NCBI GenBank assembly: GCA_947685225.1
Contig: CANTUV010000003.1
Span: 3,480,001-3,544,000 of the forward strand
Origin: Garcia nutans
Lineage: Eukaryota > Streptophyta > Magnoliopsida > Malpighiales > Euphorbiaceae
DNA: 64,000 nt
Direction of reading: 5' to 3'
Both the position numbers and the translations under genes were made by a program. Of the stretch, positions 12,616 through 25,277 are shown piece after piece. Each line of letters starts with the position of its first letter. Positions within the stretch are counted from its first letter, which is position 1. The notes under the pieces are model-generated. The model did not search any database and was not told the DNA's origin. It was given only the letters and a program-made list of their open reading frames with translations.

Positions 12616-12860
12616 CCCATATATGTAATTACGCACTCAACAATAAAATATCTTCTTCCACTAACCAACACTTTGACTCTCCCTTTGACCAATGTATATG
12701 TTATATATATCACAATATACACAACATATAAACTTGTCTCTAAACCCTAAATTCTTTCCCAAAACACTTATACTTTTCTTTTCTCAATTTAAACCAACAA
12801 TCCAATAACAACAACAACAACAACATGCAAAACTTCTAGGGCATAAATGAGGATATTACA

Positions 12861-12877
12861 ATTCTCCCCCTCTAAAA
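12861..12877 (-). other. E4 3' polypurine tract
   Basis: Sense strand TTTTAGAGGGGGAGAAT immediately upstream of the 3' LTR start, 30 bp beyond the gag-pol stop codon. Confidence 0.88.
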
Positions 12878-12906
12878 AGAAATTTCGTCCTCGAAATTAC
12901 CTGAAA

Positions 12907-15900
12907 TCAATTCTGAAACAATTGAGGATATTGCTCTTGCATAGTCTGCTCACTTTCCCATGTTGCTTCTTCTTTTGCATGATTCTTCCAAAGAATCTTC
13001 ACCAATGGTACTCTCTTGTTCCTGAATTCTTTCACTTCCCGTGCCAAGATAGCAACTGGTTCCTCTTCAAATGACAAGTCTGGGCTCACTTCAATAGATT
13101 CAAATGGCAACACATGAGATGGATCTGACCTGTACCTCCTCAACATAGATACATGGAACACATTATGAATACGATCCAACTCAGGTGGCAAAGCAAGTCT
13201 ATACGCCACTGGCCCAACTCTTTCTAACACTTCATACGGTCCGATGAAACGAGGACTCAATTTCCCTTTCCGACCGAACCTCAAAATTTTCTTCCAAGGA
13301 GATACCTTCAAAAATATCTTATCCCCAACATCAAACTGAATGTCTCTCCTCTTCAGATCTGCATAGGACTTCTGTCGGTCTGAAGCTGCTTTTAACCTGC
13401 CTCGAATCAACTTCACTTTCTCTTCAGTTTCTTGAATCAAATCAGGCCCAATCAATTTATCATCACCAAGCTCACTCCAACAAAGAGGTGTTCTGCACCG
13501 TCTGCCATACAATGCCTCGAATGGGGCCATTCCGATGCTGGATTGGTGACTGTTGTTGTAAGCAAACTCCACAAGAGGTAAGAATCTATCCCAACTTCCA
13601 GAGAAATCAATGACACAGCTTCTCAACATATCCTCAATGATCTGTATCACCCTCTCAGACTGTCCATCCGTCTGTGGATGAAAAGCAGTACTGAAGTGTA
13701 GTCGAGAACCCAAAGCTCTGTGCAAACTCTTCCAAAATCTCGAAGTAAACCTGGGATCTCGATCAGACACTAAAGAAGTTGGAACACCATGCAATCTCAC
13801 AATCTCATGGATGTATAGCTCAGCCAACCTCTCCAAAGAGTAATCCATCCGAACTGGGAGGAAATGAGCTGTCTTAGTCAATCTATCCACAATCACCCAT
13901 ATGGCATCATGTTTCCTTTGTGTCAAAGGCAACCCAGACACAAAGTCCATTGTCACTCTTTCCCACTTCCACTCTGGCACTGACAACGGTTGAAGCAACC
14001 CAGTTGGAACTTGATGCTCTGCTTTAACCTTCTGACAAGTGAGACATTTTGATACAAACTCAGCAATGTCTCTCTTCAACCCAATCCACCAATAATGCTG
14101 TCTCAAATCATGATACATCTTCGTATTACCCGGATGCATAGCAAATAAAGACTGATGAGCTTCCTCTAAAATGATCCTCTTCAAGTCAGCATTATCGGGT
14201 ACACACAATCTATTCTTAAACCATAGGCTCCCATCATTCTTCACAACAAAATCTCTAGTCTTTCCACTCTCACAATCTAAAACAATCTTCTGAATCATCT
14301 TATCAGCTAACTGAGCCTCTTTGATCTGATCCAACAAAACAGGCTTCAATTGTAACTGTGCCAATAATGCACCATCATCACAAGGTACAAAACTGGCACG
14401 CAATGCTCTCAACTCAACAAGCAACGAGAGCGAGTAAACTGTTAAACCAGCTAAAGACTTCCGACTTAAGGCATCAGCAACCACATTTGCTTTACCTGGA
14501 TGATAATCTATCAAACAGTCGTAGTCTTTAATCAATTCTAACCATCTCCTCTGCCGAAGGTTGAGCTCTTTCTGAACACCCAAATACTTCAAACTCTTGT
14601 GATCAGTGTAAATGAAACATTTCTCTCCAAACAGATAATGGCGCCAAATCTTTAATGCAAAAACAATGGCAGCCAACTCCAAATCATGGGTAGGATAGTT
14701 AAGCTCATGCGGTTTCAACTGTCGAGATGCATAAGCTATAACTTTCCCTTCCTGCATCAATACACACCCCAAACCTCTATGTGAAGCATCACTGTAGATC
14801 ACATAGGGTTGGCCTTCTACAGGTAAAGTGAGAACAGGCGCTTGAGTCAACAAATCTCTCAACTGTTCAAAGCTAGCCTGACACTGATCTGTCCACAAAA
14901 ACCTCACTCCCTTACGAAGCAATCTGGTGAGTGGAGTAGCTATCAAAGAAAATCCTTTCACAAACCGCCGGTAATAGCCTGCCAAACCCAGAAAACTTCT
15001 AACCTCTGTCACTGACTTGGGTGGACTCCAATTCAAAATGGCTTCAACTTTACTCGGATCAACTCTAATGCCTTTTGCTGAAACAATATGTCCGAGAAAA
15101 GCTACCTGATCCAACCAGAACTCACACTTCGACAATTTGGCAAATAGTTGCTTCTCTCTCAAAATCTGCAACACAATCCGCAGATGCAAATCATGTTCCT
15201 CTTCATTCCTCGAATACACCAGAATATCATCGATGAAGACCACTACAAACTGATCCAAATAGGGCCTAAACACCCTATTCATCAAATCCATAAAAGCTGC
15301 AGGTGCATTCGTCAGACCAAAAGGCATAACTAAAAATTCATAATGCCCATACCTGGTCCGAAATGCAGTCTTCGGAACATCTTCAGCTCTAACTCTCAGC
15401 TGATGGTACCCCGATCTCAGATCAATCTTAGAGAATACTGACGCTCCCTTCAACTGATCAAAGAGATCATCGATTCTAGGCAAAGGATACTTATTTTTAA
15501 TGGTCACCTTGTTCAATTGCCTATAGTCGATGCACAACCTCATAGTACCATCCTTCTTCTTCACAAACAGCACTGGAGCTCCCCAAGGAGAAACACTGGG
15601 GCGAATGAATCCTTTATCCAACAGCTCCTGTAATTGCACTTTCAACTCCCTCAATTCTGCTGGTGCCATTCTGTAAGGAGTAATGGAGATAGGAGTGGTA
15701 CCCGGCAACAGCTCGATACCGAACTCCACCTCTCTCTCAGGAGGCAATCCTGTCAACTCCTCTGGAAAAACATCAGGGAACTCTGCAACTGTGGCAATGC
15801 TATCAATAGGAGAACCCTTCACTCTAGTATCTACCACATGAGCAAGATAGGCTTCACACCCCTTCCTAATCAACCTCCGGGCTGCAACAGCTGAAACAAA

Positions 15901-17547
15901 TAAGGAGGCTAACTGTTCCTGCTCATTAGATACTATCACCTCTCTCCCATCACCGGTTCTCAAAGAAACAATTTTCTTTTTACAATCCACCACAGCTCCA
16001 TGTCGAGATAGCCAATCCATGCCTAAAATCACATCATATTCCTTAAATGGCATCTCAATCAAATCTCCAAGGAACTCCTCACCCTGCACCCTCACTGCAC
16101 TATCCCGATGCACTTTACTCACAATCACACTATGCCCTAACGGATTTGTCACCAAAACATCAAATCCTAGGGACTCAGCATGCACATCAAACACAGGCAA
16201 TACAGATGCACTAATATAAGAATGGGTGGAACCCGGATCAATCAAAGCAAGTACTGCAGTATCAAATAAAGAAAAAGTACCAGCTATGACCGCCGATGCA
16301 TCCGGCTGCCTCTGCATAACATACATCCTCTGGGAAGAACCAACCTCCTCCGGTCTAGTCTCCCTGGATGCAGCACCACCTCTAGAACTGAACCCTGCTC
16401 TACCACCTCGGCTGGCACCTCTGCCTCCCCTCACACTGGCTCGAGAAGCGGCAGAATCAACTGACGTCTGCCTCTGCCTCTCAGGGCAATCTCTCACAAA
16501 GTGATCCGGTGACCCACACCTGAAACATACCCCAGCAACACCAGCTTTCCAACATGGACCACCATGGGGCCTCCCACAATGGATGCAAATAGGTAAGGTG
16601 GATCTCTGAACCATAGGGGTTGGAGCACTTGCCACTGAAGCTGCAGGTCTGAATCTTTGTCTCTGGAACTGCACTGATCTACCTGCTGGTCTCTGGCTCC
16701 TAATACTCCGAGGAACAAAGCTTCCTCTACCCCTCTTCACTGAAGAAGACCCTGCCTCAAACTGGGGCCTTCTCACCCTAACCTCATCCTCTGAAGCAGC
16801 TGCAATCACTTGAGCTCGCTCTACACTTCGAGCTGCTTCCACTAACTGGGAGAAATCATGATATCGAGATCCAGCCACTAAACACATGATCGAGGGCCTC
16901 AATCCCTCCTGAAATCGCCGGCATCTATCAATCTCATCAGCAATGATGCCCCCAGCATACTGACTCAGTCGAATAAACTCAACTTCATACTCAGTAACAG
17001 TCTTGTTATCTTGCTTCAAGCTCAAGAATTCCATCTTCTTCATATCCTTATACTCCCTAGGAGTATATTTCAACTCGAATTCCCTCAAGAAATCTGCATA
17101 TGACAAAGTTGGTGGATCATCCATAGAATGTGGCACAGTCTTCCACCAATCGTAGGCATCCTTCTGTAGCAAAGATCTTGCATAGTCAAACTTTTCCTCA
17201 GGGGTGGCTTGTAACTGAATAAAGATCCTCTGAACTTTGTCAAGCCACTGTTCTGCCACAGCTGGATCAGTGGTACCAATAAAATCCTCAGCTCCATACT
17301 TCCTTAACTTGTCATAGTGCCTCACTGGCACCAAAGACTGAGGGGGTGGTGGCACTGGTTGTACTGGCGCTTGCCTGAAAGTCTCCATCATATGCACAAA
17401 CCAAGCTGGTGGAACCTCCTCACCAGTTGGTCTCCCCGACCCAGAAGCAGGTGCCTCCCCAGCACTCTCAACTCTAACTCCCTCATCAGGAGCAACACTC
17501 TCCTCACTGCCCTCAACTGACTGTCTCAAATGAGGATCCATCAACAC
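12907..17547 (-). CDS. gag-pol: Intact gag-pol polyprotein of Tekay/Del chromovirus E4 (1546 aa)
   Basis: Single uninterrupted ORF encoding every function for retrotransposition. Gag capsid-like domain at about residues 70-240; zinc knuckle [14 protein letters not shown] at 341-354, preceded by a CIHC motif at 321. Aspartic protease with DPGS at 437-440. Reverse transcriptase about 615-790 with FIDD at 771-774. RNase H with D920, E957, D982 and D1025. Integrase with zinc-binding H1131, H1138, C1168 and C1171, then D1201, D1262 and E1298 (35 residues between the last two, as in D,D35E). GPY/F module about 1434-1454. C-terminal chromodomain about 1495-1543, expected to guide integration to marked chromatin. 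Gag and pol share one frame, with no frameshift or stop. Translation may start at Met1 or at Met3, because the related E5 begins MDSHLRQS. All expected catalytic residues that I checked are present, so it may be active. Confidence 0.97.
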   Translation of the reverse strand: MLMDPHLRQSVEGSEESVAPDEGVRVESAGEAPASGSGRPTGEEVPPAWFVHMMETFRQAPVQPVPPPPQSLVPVRHYDKLRKYGAEDFIGTTDPAVAEQWLDKVQRIFIQLQATPEEKFDYARSLLQKDAYDWWKTVPHSMDDPPTLSYADFLREFELKYTPREYKDMKKMEFLSLKQDNKTVTEYEVEFIRLSQYAGGIIADEIDRCRRFQEGLRPSIMCLVAGSRYHDFSQLVEAARSVERAQVIAAASEDEVRVRRPQFEAGSSSVKRGRGSFVPRSIRSQRPAGRSVQFQRQRFRPAASVASAPTPMVQRSTLPICIHCGRPHGGPCWKAGVAGVCFRCGSPDHFVRDCPERQRQTSVDSAASRASVRGGRGASRGGRAGFSSRGGAASRETRPEEVGSSQRMYVMQRQPDASAVIAGTFSLFDTAVLALIDPGSTHSYISASVLPVFDVHAESLGFDVLVTNPLGHSVIVSKVHRDSAVRVQGEEFLGDLIEMPFKEYDVILGMDWLSRHGAVVDCKKKIVSLRTGDGREVIVSNEQEQLASLFVSAVAARRLIRKGCEAYLAHVVDTRVKGSPIDSIATVAEFPDVFPEELTGLPPEREVEFGIELLPGTTPISITPYRMAPAELRELKVQLQELLDKGFIRPSVSPWGAPVLFVKKKDGTMRLCIDYRQLNKVTIKNKYPLPRIDDLFDQLKGASVFSKIDLRSGYHQLRVRAEDVPKTAFRTRYGHYEFLVMPFGLTNAPAAFMDLMNRVFRPYLDQFVVVFIDDILVYSRNEEEHDLHLRIVLQILREKQLFAKLSKCEFWLDQVAFLGHIVSAKGIRVDPSKVEAILNWSPPKSVTEVRSFLGLAGYYRRFVKGFSLIATPLTRLLRKGVRFLWTDQCQASFEQLRDLLTQAPVLTLPVEGQPYVIYSDASHRGLGCVLMQEGKVIAYASRQLKPHELNYPTHDLELAAIVFALKIWRHYLFGEKCFIYTDHKSLKYLGVQKELNLRQRRWLELIKDYDCLIDYHPGKANVVADALSRKSLAGLTVYSLSLLVELRALRASFVPCDDGALLAQLQLKPVLLDQIKEAQLADKMIQKIVLDCESGKTRDFVVKNDGSLWFKNRLCVPDNADLKRIILEEAHQSLFAMHPGNTKMYHDLRQHYWWIGLKRDIAEFVSKCLTCQKVKAEHQVPTGLLQPLSVPEWKWERVTMDFVSGLPLTQRKHDAIWVIVDRLTKTAHFLPVRMDYSLERLAELYIHEIVRLHGVPTSLVSDRDPRFTSRFWKSLHRALGSRLHFSTAFHPQTDGQSERVIQIIEDMLRSCVIDFSGSWDRFLPLVEFAYNNSHQSSIGMAPFEALYGRRCRTPLCWSELGDDKLIGPDLIQETEEKVKLIRGRLKAASDRQKSYADLKRRDIQFDVGDKIFLKVSPWKKILRFGRKGKLSPRFIGPYEVLERVGPVAYRLALPPELDRIHNVFHVSMLRRYRSDPSHVLPFESIEVSPDLSFEEEPVAILAREVKEFRNKRVPLVKILWKNHAKEEATWESEQTMQEQYPQLFQN

Positions 17548-17686
17548 CTAATACTGCAAACACAACAGGACACACCTTATTAAAGATCAAAGATTGCCAA
17601 TCCCAAACATGTATTTTCTTTCAAAAACTCACTTTTTAATTCAAAATATTCTTTTTATTACATTTTACCTAGGTTGAGAATCTCAA
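17548..17686 (-). other. E4 leader between PBS and gag
   Basis: About 140 bp with no ORF of its own. It carries the conserved sequence after the PBS (GGTTTGAGATTCTCAACC, a short palindrome) that is also present in E5 at about 53565-53583. Confidence 0.7.
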
Positions 17687-17704
17687 ACCTAGGCTCTGAT
17701 ACCA
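17687..17704 (-). other. E4 primer-binding site (tRNA-iMet type)
   Basis: Minus strand TGGTATCAGAGCCTAGGT, seven bases inside the 5' LTR (boundary 17712). Confidence 0.9.
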
Positions 17705-17711
17705 AAACAAT

Positions 17712-20292
17712 TGTAACACCCCCACATCCAATGCACACACACTACAACTACAACCATGTAGCATAAGTGCACCAAACATAGGGATGCTACGGTTTTCTTC
17801 AACATTCAAAACATTTAAATAGATACAATACTATTATCATTATATAATATAGAAAAGTAGATCATTTACTTTTAAAATAAAACACATTAGATATATATAT
17901 ACATACATATAGTTATTTCACAGCGGAAGTCATAAAATATTTACATATTTGAAAACACTTAATTCCATATTTACAAATATACAAATATGTACATTTAATC
18001 AATACTTTACAAAATATAAAAAGAGTTATACATGATTGGCAAATCTCCTTTGATCTTTAAGTCTCCAAAATCAACTCTTCAATGTCTACCCTCACTCGGT
18101 CTCGAAGAGCTCTCGGGTTCGATTCTAACAGTTCTATCACCTGTGCGATTAAACACTATCGCGCTAAGCCAAGGGCTTAGTAAGATAATCATGCTAATGA
18201 TATGACTTCGTGCAATGCAATGTCATTTCTCAAACCATAATATATATGTAACATCATATATGCAAAATTTACAATATACTTTCACATTACATATCACATT
18301 TTATTATCTTTTCATATACCTCATTAGTATTCATTTAATCATCAATACAAAGCAAAACAAACATCATTCATGACTCACATTAACCATAGACAAGCATGGG
18401 CCCAAGACACACTAATATGCCATTCAATTTTCAGAGTTAATGTTTTGGTTCTATCATCACATTTATCAATATCAATATCATAGACCCAACTAGGCTTCAA
18501 GGATTAAGTTCAACCAAGCTTCAAGGGGAGCAAAGCATGCTAAGCTTCTACCCAACTTGGCTTCAAGAACTAACCCAACCTAGCTTCAAGGGTGGTAACA
18601 TCTCAATTAGGCTTCAAGGATTCAATCCAACCTAACTTCAAGAGATTGTTACTATCATTAGGCATGCCACCAATAACATACTCTGAAAATGGAATAACAC
18701 ATTAGCCACACAATTCATTTACATATCAATTATCATTTCCATTCTCAATTCTCATCAACATTTAGGCAAACATGCCTTCATTCTCTTAATATTATCATCA
18801 TAGCCAATAACAATGGCCTCACATTTCCTTTCACAATATAACACTTCATTATTCAAGTGTATACTTATCTCATCCATGATCACATTATATCTCATATAGC
18901 ATCATTCATCATATCTTATTTGAATTATCATTTCATCTTTGATACAACATTTCAAGGTACATTACTCATAAACTACAATACCTTTCACAATGCATAACAT
19001 AACCTTGTTTAAATCTCAACAATGCAATTAGGGCAAAGAACAACTTATATGATTCATAGCTTTAGGATCTTCCATATGCATTTGATTAGTTCATTCATTG
19101 ATTCAAGTGTGTTTAAAGTGTTTTAGGGTTAGGTTTAAGAACCAACCCACCTTTGAAGAACCAAAACAATGCAAAAAGAACAAAGAAACAAAACCCTAAC
19201 CAACTCCTTTGATGGACACGGGTAGCACACATGAGGGACACGGCCAAGCTTGTGGCCGTGTCTCTCAATTCAACTTTGGCAGTAGCAAACACGGCTTAGG
19301 GACACGGCCGTGTCTCTTCAACCAAAACCCACAGCAGCTCACACGGCTTGGGAACACGGCTGTGTCACCCAAAAAAATTAATCCAACACGTCCAAAATCA
19401 TATGACTTGGCCGTGTCTCCCAAAACCAAAACCCTACTTCTAACCAACTCTCTTCCAAATGCATTAAAACTCAATATACATCATACCACATGCTTCAAAT
19501 GAACATCATCAATGTTCTAAACATATATTCATTACAATAATCACTTTAAAACACATTAATATCACAATTAAACAAACACCATCTCAAAACCCTAATTAAT
19601 CACCATCCTTTTTCATCTTTCAAAAACAACATCCATTTAAGCATACAATCTTTACAATCAACCCAACACTAATTCCATCTTTTAACTTACAATCAATTTT
19701 AACACTTAAAAACATAACACAAACTCATCTCATCATCACACCAACAAAACCTAATTCCTTTCTCAAACCACTTCAAAAGAATTGAAGACATTAAAGAGAA
19801 GATCTTACCTTATATGAAGAAATTCCACCAATCTTTCACCAAATCTCTCAATTCCTTCATCAATTTGAGTATAGCATCAAGAACACTTCTCTTTCCCTTT
19901 GTCTTCTTCAATGGCCGGCACCAACATGAGAAGAAAAGAAAATGCACAAGTCAACCTCTCTTTCCTTCTTAATCTCCACCATGCATTTCATCCAAACAAT
20001 TACCAAAATGCCCTCAAACATATAACTAACCTTTTGTCTTATATAAGCCCATATATGTAATTACGCACTCAACAATAAAATATCTTCTTCCACTAACCAA
20101 CACTTTGACTCTCCCTTTGACCAATGTATATGTTATATATATCACAATATACACAACATATAAACTTGTCTCTAAACCCTAAATTCTTTCCCAAAACACT
20201 TATACTTTTCTTTTCTCAATTTAAACCAACAATCCAATAACAACAACAACAACAACATGCAAAACTTCTAGGGCATAAATGAGGATATTACA
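17712..20292 (-). repeat. E4 5' LTR
   Basis: 2581 bp, same length as the 3' LTR. It contains the hairpin array at 19212-19422, TATA-like site 20038-20047, repeat module 18480-18650 and twin stem-loops 18143-18180. Confidence 0.96.
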
Positions 20293-23019
20293 AAGTATAT
20301 AAAGTATAAGGATGTCACTTTTTGTTACCTTTTAAAAACCTGTAACAAAGTTTAAACCATAATACATTAATTTACATAATATCTATAAAATCATTGTCTT
20401 TATCAAAACTTCATTTATACATATACATATCCTTTTGTCAAAAATATATATCAAAATTAAAAGTTATACATGTATGCATTACCCTCTAGTTGGTCTCGAC
20501 AAACCTTTATTCTTCTCGTGGCATAACGAAACACTTGTATCTTCCACCAAGCTACCTGCGCGATTATACATCCGCGCTAAGCCCGAAAGCTTAGTAGTAC
20601 AAATATAAAATATAAACATACATTATAGATATGCTAATAGATAATAATATATCAATTCAATGTACAATTAGTTCTTATTATGTTTTTCCTTCTTGATTGC
20701 ACCTTTCATACATATTGACAAATTTAATATATTATATACATTTAAACAAAACATTACCATCAACCACAATCCATTACTAATACTCATTTTCAATATATCA
20801 ATATACATACATTATATATCATACCAATCAAGAGTCACATTTCCAAAGAAGACAATTCATCATTACCACTCACAATCAATACACACACCACATATCATAC
20901 TTCAAAACATTAGTTTGTTCACAATTCACTAATCATAAATCATATTTCCCACAAAGGCAATTATTACCATCAACCATCATCCATCATCCATCACTAATAT
21001 CCACAATTCATATATCTCATTTACAACAAATGACAGACTCGGGCCCAAAAGACACTAATATGCTATTCGACTTTCAGAGTTAATGCTTTGGTTTAATTAT
21101 CACATTCATCAATATCCCAACTAGGCTTCAAGGATTAAGTTCAACCAAGCTTCAAGGGGAACAAAGCATGCTAAGTATCAACCCAACTTGGCTTCAAGAA
21201 CTAATCCAACCTAGCTTCAAGGGTTGTAACATCTCAATTAGGCTTCAAGGACTAGACCCAACCAAGCTTAAAGGGGAGTAAAACATGTTAAACTTCAACC
21301 CAACTTGGCTTCAAGGATCAAGCCCAACCTAACTTCAAGAGATTGTTACCATTAGGCATGCCACCAACAACAAAACTCTGAAAATGAATAACACATTAGA
21401 TACACAATTCATTGATTATTTCATCATCAATATCATTTTCAGTTCTCATCATTATTTAGGCAAACATGCCTCATTTATCACAATTGATTCATCATTTAGG
21501 CAAACATGCCTCATTTATCACAGTTGTATCATCATAGCCCATCACAATGGCTTTATATTCCATTTAAGTTATCATTGCCAATAACAATGGCTTCATATCA
21601 CAATATATCTCAAATCACATTTCATGTTTCATCATTGATATATGCAACATTAATTATATTGCTAAACAAACATGTCATTAATCAATCATACCATTTAGGC
21701 ATACTTCAATCATGTCACTCAATCATACATAATCCATTTCATTACACATGTATCTTAAATTCATTGTCATATAATCCATGTGTCTATTTATTTCATTTTG
21801 ACCATCATTATCAATCATGATAACATCACATTTCATCATTTCTCAAACACATTAACACCATTCATTATCCAAACATTTATCATAACAAATTGCATTGCAC
21901 GTACCTTTCTTTTTGGATGATCATTATAGCTTTCACACTATACCAATGACAACATTAGTAACATTGAATTAATCAATATAATAATCTACTTAACACATTT
22001 ATACTAAGGGTGTTAAGTCTCAAATCATATAAAAGATTACATCTATGTAAGTTTGTACTTACCTCAAGAACTACTCCCATCACCTATACCTTTCCTTTCC
22101 CAAGAATTCCTCACATTATGTTAATGTAACACAATTTCTTCAAAACCTAATCCAAAGATAGTTATTTCCATAAGAACATAAGAATGATAATCAATTAGAG
22201 CAACCTCAACACAAGACACGCCCACCAACACGGGCACCAACACGGCCGTGTCCATCAATTACCTTTCACACAGTAGCTAACACACTCAAGGGACACGGCC
22301 AAGCTTGTGGCCGTGTCACCCTACACATGCTCCAACACGGCTAAGACTCCCTTAGCTTGGCCGTGTCTCTCAATCAAAAGAGGCAGTGACAGACACGGTC
22401 AAGGGACACGGCCAAGCCAGTGGCCGTGTCTCTCAACACCAAAATTCCAGTAGCAGACACGGGCAAGTGACACGGCTGAGACAGTGGCCGTGTCTCTCCA
22501 AATCGATCCAACACGGCCGTGTCTACCCTAATCCTGGCCGTGTCTCACAAAGAATGAAGATTTCCAACGAGGCCAAAATCATATATTCAATGTATTTCAA
22601 CTTCAATAAACATAAACATACATCATTCAATCAACTCTCCATCTCATATATATATATTAAACCTTACTAACCAATTTCAATAATCCATCATCAACCTCAC
22701 AATTAACCTTATTAATATCATCTAACTATCAATTCAACATATCAATACTCTTAATCTTCCATTAACATCACCATCACACCAACCATATCAAATCCAACTC
22801 AAACAATAGAAATCAAGACAAAGAATTGAATACTTACTTGAATATCTTGTCAATTCTTCAATCTCTACCTTCAATTCTCTTAAAACCCCAAGATTTTGAT
22901 GAAGATCATCACCTCTCTTTAACTCTCTCTCTCTCGTGCAAGAACCAAGAGGAGAAGAAAAAGAAGAAAGACAAATCTCTTTTCTCCTCTCACGATAGCC
23001 ACACAAATATAATAATAAC

Positions 23020-23061
<42 letters not shown>

Positions 23062-23334
23062 TTCCAAGAAAAAATTACTTCAATACCCTTTAACCATTTA
23101 TTCTAACTCTCTTATTACTCAAATGCCCATTTAAGTACTTTCACACTCAATAAGATAAATATCTTTTCCCCTTGACTCTCCATTTGACCAACTTATATGT
23201 TTTATATACTAACATATATACAATATATACATTCCAATTACACAATCATTTTCTTTGCACAACATATATATACCATTAATTGAAATCACACAACAATTGT
23301 ATTAAAACTCCTAGGCATATATTGGGATATTACA
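20293..23334 (-). repeat. E3 5' LTR, main part
   Basis: Continuation of 10219-10279 after the E4 insertion. Colinear with 3355-6391: twin stem-loops 20559-20595, repeat module 21116-21345, acceptor-like site 21378, donor-like GTAAGTAC (intron start 22062), hairpin array 22215-22550, GA tract about 22924-22936, (TAA)n 23010-23062. It ends GATATTACA before the GAAAA duplication. Confidence 0.93.
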
Positions 23335-23339
23335 GAAAA

Positions 23340-23817
23340 GAAAGCTAAAATTTTATGAAGGCTTAAAGGGACAATTAGGGATTGATATTTAATAGGGTAG
23401 ATACTAGTTGTTGGCTCATCAAACAATGCCTAGATCATCTCTCCCTTAAATAGGTAGAGTTTAATTTTGCATCAAAAGTTTGTCAAAGCATGTTCTAAGA
23501 CTGACTATGACCTAGACAAAGATCATTATGTAGGAGGCCTCTGTAAGTAAGCATACACAACTCAATGCTATAGAGCAATTCCCTCACCCAGTAAAGTCAT
23601 TCAAGTCATGATGCATAAATATATTAATTCATGAATCATCAAGCTAGATTCCTCATTGGTTGAGCACCAAAATGAGCAAAGACCAACAAAAATTTAATGA
23701 AAATAATTTATTCAAGCAACTTTTAAATTTGAAAAACATTATTATTCCAATTAAATATTAAAGAAAGAATAGAACAACACTCCAAGCTATTGGAAGTTTG
23801 TTGAACAAAATTTCTCC
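23340..23817 (-). other. T1 sequence just downstream of gag
   Basis: Non-coding; matches T2 44686-45165 in reverse complement. No further gene seen. Confidence 0.7.
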
Positions 23818-25277
23818 TCATTCCACATCTTCAATATTCTCATCTTGAAAAGAAGATAAAACAAAATCTTCTTCCAATCCTTTTCCTACCATGAAAGTTG
23901 CTGGTGGTGGCACTCTATTGAACCTTAGCAAAGGATTGTCTTTTGTGCTGGGCTTATCAGGCTCAGGTAGCTTACCACTGTCAATTAAATTTTGGATCTC
24001 ATGTTTTAGTCGCAAGCATTTGTCTGTCTCATGTCCTTGTGTCAAATGAAATTCACAAAAGGCTTTAGTATCAAAATTTAGGGGTAAAGGATTCGACAAT
24101 GGTCGAGGGGCCAATGGTTGTAATAGTCGCTTCTTTTGTAGCTTGTTGAAGACCCAAGACAAAGGCTTCCCCAGATCTAAAAATTGCCTTCTATTTGCTT
24201 GACCAGTCACATTTTGTGTGCTTTGATTACCCGACTAGTAGTTCCCTTTCTCATTCCTTCTTATTGAAAAGCGATTCTTCTCCCTTTCCCATTCTTTAAT
24301 TTGCAGACCAGCTTGGAGAAGATCTTTGAAATCCCGGAAGAGTGTATGAGACATCCTTTCATGAAGACTAGGCAACACCCCTCTCACAATTATTCTTATT
24401 TGATCAGATTCATCGGGCCTCTTCTTGAGCAATGCGACCTTATTCCTCCACCTTTTCATATAGTCCATAAAATTCTCATTGGTCCTTTGTCTAATGGACT
24501 CAACTTCCATTAAGGTAATGTCCAGCTTGACATTGTACCCATATTACTGAATGAAAGCCTTGTACAACATGTCCCAATCCTTTTGAGTACTTTCCTCTAA
24601 GGTGTTGAACCAATTTTGGACAACAAAGTCCAATGAGAGCATGAAATATCTTAGAGTTTGAGCCTTAGTAGCTCTAGCAGACTGCATGGCAGTGATATAC
24701 TGTTTAACATGCAAGTGAGGATTTCCTTTACCATTGTATCTAGCGAAGGAAGGTATTTTAAATTTATAAGGGACCTCCTCATCTTGTTCAAATGGTTTGT
24801 CAATCTTGGACATCTTTTCAGTTTTCTGCTTCTTTTCAAACTTCTTTTCTAGGTCAGCAAACATCTTCTCAACATCAGAAGTTTCAGTCTTTTCCACAAT
24901 TGCTCTTTCCACAACCCTTGGCTCCTTCTTCTTGTCTTGAGGATCTTGGAAGTATTGAGCGCAATCATCATCATCATCAATGATCACCTTATCATCATCA
25001 AAAGCCACTTCACCGACTTTAGCCTTCCCCTTATCTTTCTTTGTGCTTACGGATGCTTTGACATTGTTCCCAAATATTGTAGTCATTTGATTCTTCATGA
25101 TCTCAGCTAGGGCCCCCTTGAATTCTTCCATTTTAGCATTGAGGGCGTCGTCCACCATTCTTTGAATTTGTTCGGGCTCCATTGCTTTTGGTGAAAAGTG
25201 ATTGAGTCGCTGCTAGATTCTTCATCTCCGGTGTAGGTCGAATTGTCGTAAGCTCTTGAACTATCATAATCCAGGGC
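23818..25277 (-). pseudogene. gag: T1 gag (Tat type), broken
   Basis: Tat-lineage capsid protein. From the Met at 25182 one frame runs to 23818, broken by two in-frame stops: a TAA near 24541-24543 (CAA in T4) and a stop at 24232-24234. Upstream, a conserved segment with ALDYDSS continues to about 25277 but is in another frame, so a small indel lies near 25190. An acidic, lysine-rich N-terminal region is followed by the capsid-like core (NPHLHVKQYITAMQSARATK, here with minor changes) and a C-terminal CX2HX4HX4C zinc motif (CEFHLTQGHETDKC). The C-terminus ends after the EEDF...SSFQDEN motif and no protease follows. Homologous to gag of T2 and T4. Confidence 0.9.

Larger units (their letters stand above)
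10280..12860 (-). repeat. E4 3' LTR
   Basis: 2581 bp, matching 17712-20292 with only five differences seen. Sense order: TATA-like TATATAAG (12606-12613), hairpin array (11780-11990), acceptor-like TTTTCAG (ends 11251), repeat module (11048-11215), inverted-repeat arm (10980-11005) and twin stem-loops (10711-10748). Confidence 0.96.
10280..20292 (-). mobile_element. E4: complete Tekay/Del chromovirus (10,013 bp)
   Basis: Two 2581-bp LTRs (10280-12860 and 17712-20292), TG...CA ends, AAGTA duplications at 10275-10279 and 20293-20297, a tRNA-iMet PBS, a polypurine tract and one uninterrupted gag-pol ORF. By eye I found five substitutions and no indels between the LTRs (left/right 10712/18144, 10886/18318, 12247/19679, 12334/19766, 12602/20034), about 0.2 percent, so it is one of the youngest insertions here. 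It sits in the 5' LTR of E3, which is therefore older. Confidence 0.96.
3299..23334 (-). mobile_element. E3: Tekay/Del-type non-autonomous LTR retrotransposon (LARD-like)
   Basis: It begins TGTAACACCCCG and ends GGGATATTACA on the plus strand (TGTAATATCCC...GGTGTTACA in sense), flanked by GAAAA at 3294-3298 and 23335-23339. Left LTR 3299-6391; right LTR 10219-10279 plus 20293-23334, interrupted by E4. The interior (6392-10218) has a tRNA-iMet PBS and a polypurine tract but no recognisable gag or pol in any frame. It therefore resembles a large retrotransposon derivative mobilised in trans. Its LTRs share modules with those of E4 and E5, so an autonomous chromovirus such as E4 is a plausible helper (inference). 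Confidence 0.9.

Noticed and set aside
15148..16504. Plus-strand ORFs of 60-92 aa within 12907-17547
   Set aside because: Antisense shadows of the intact E4 gag-pol frame.
17687..17704. tRNA-like matches at primer-binding sites
   Set aside because: Only the 3' acceptor complement of a tRNA is present; no cloverleaf, so not tRNA genes.
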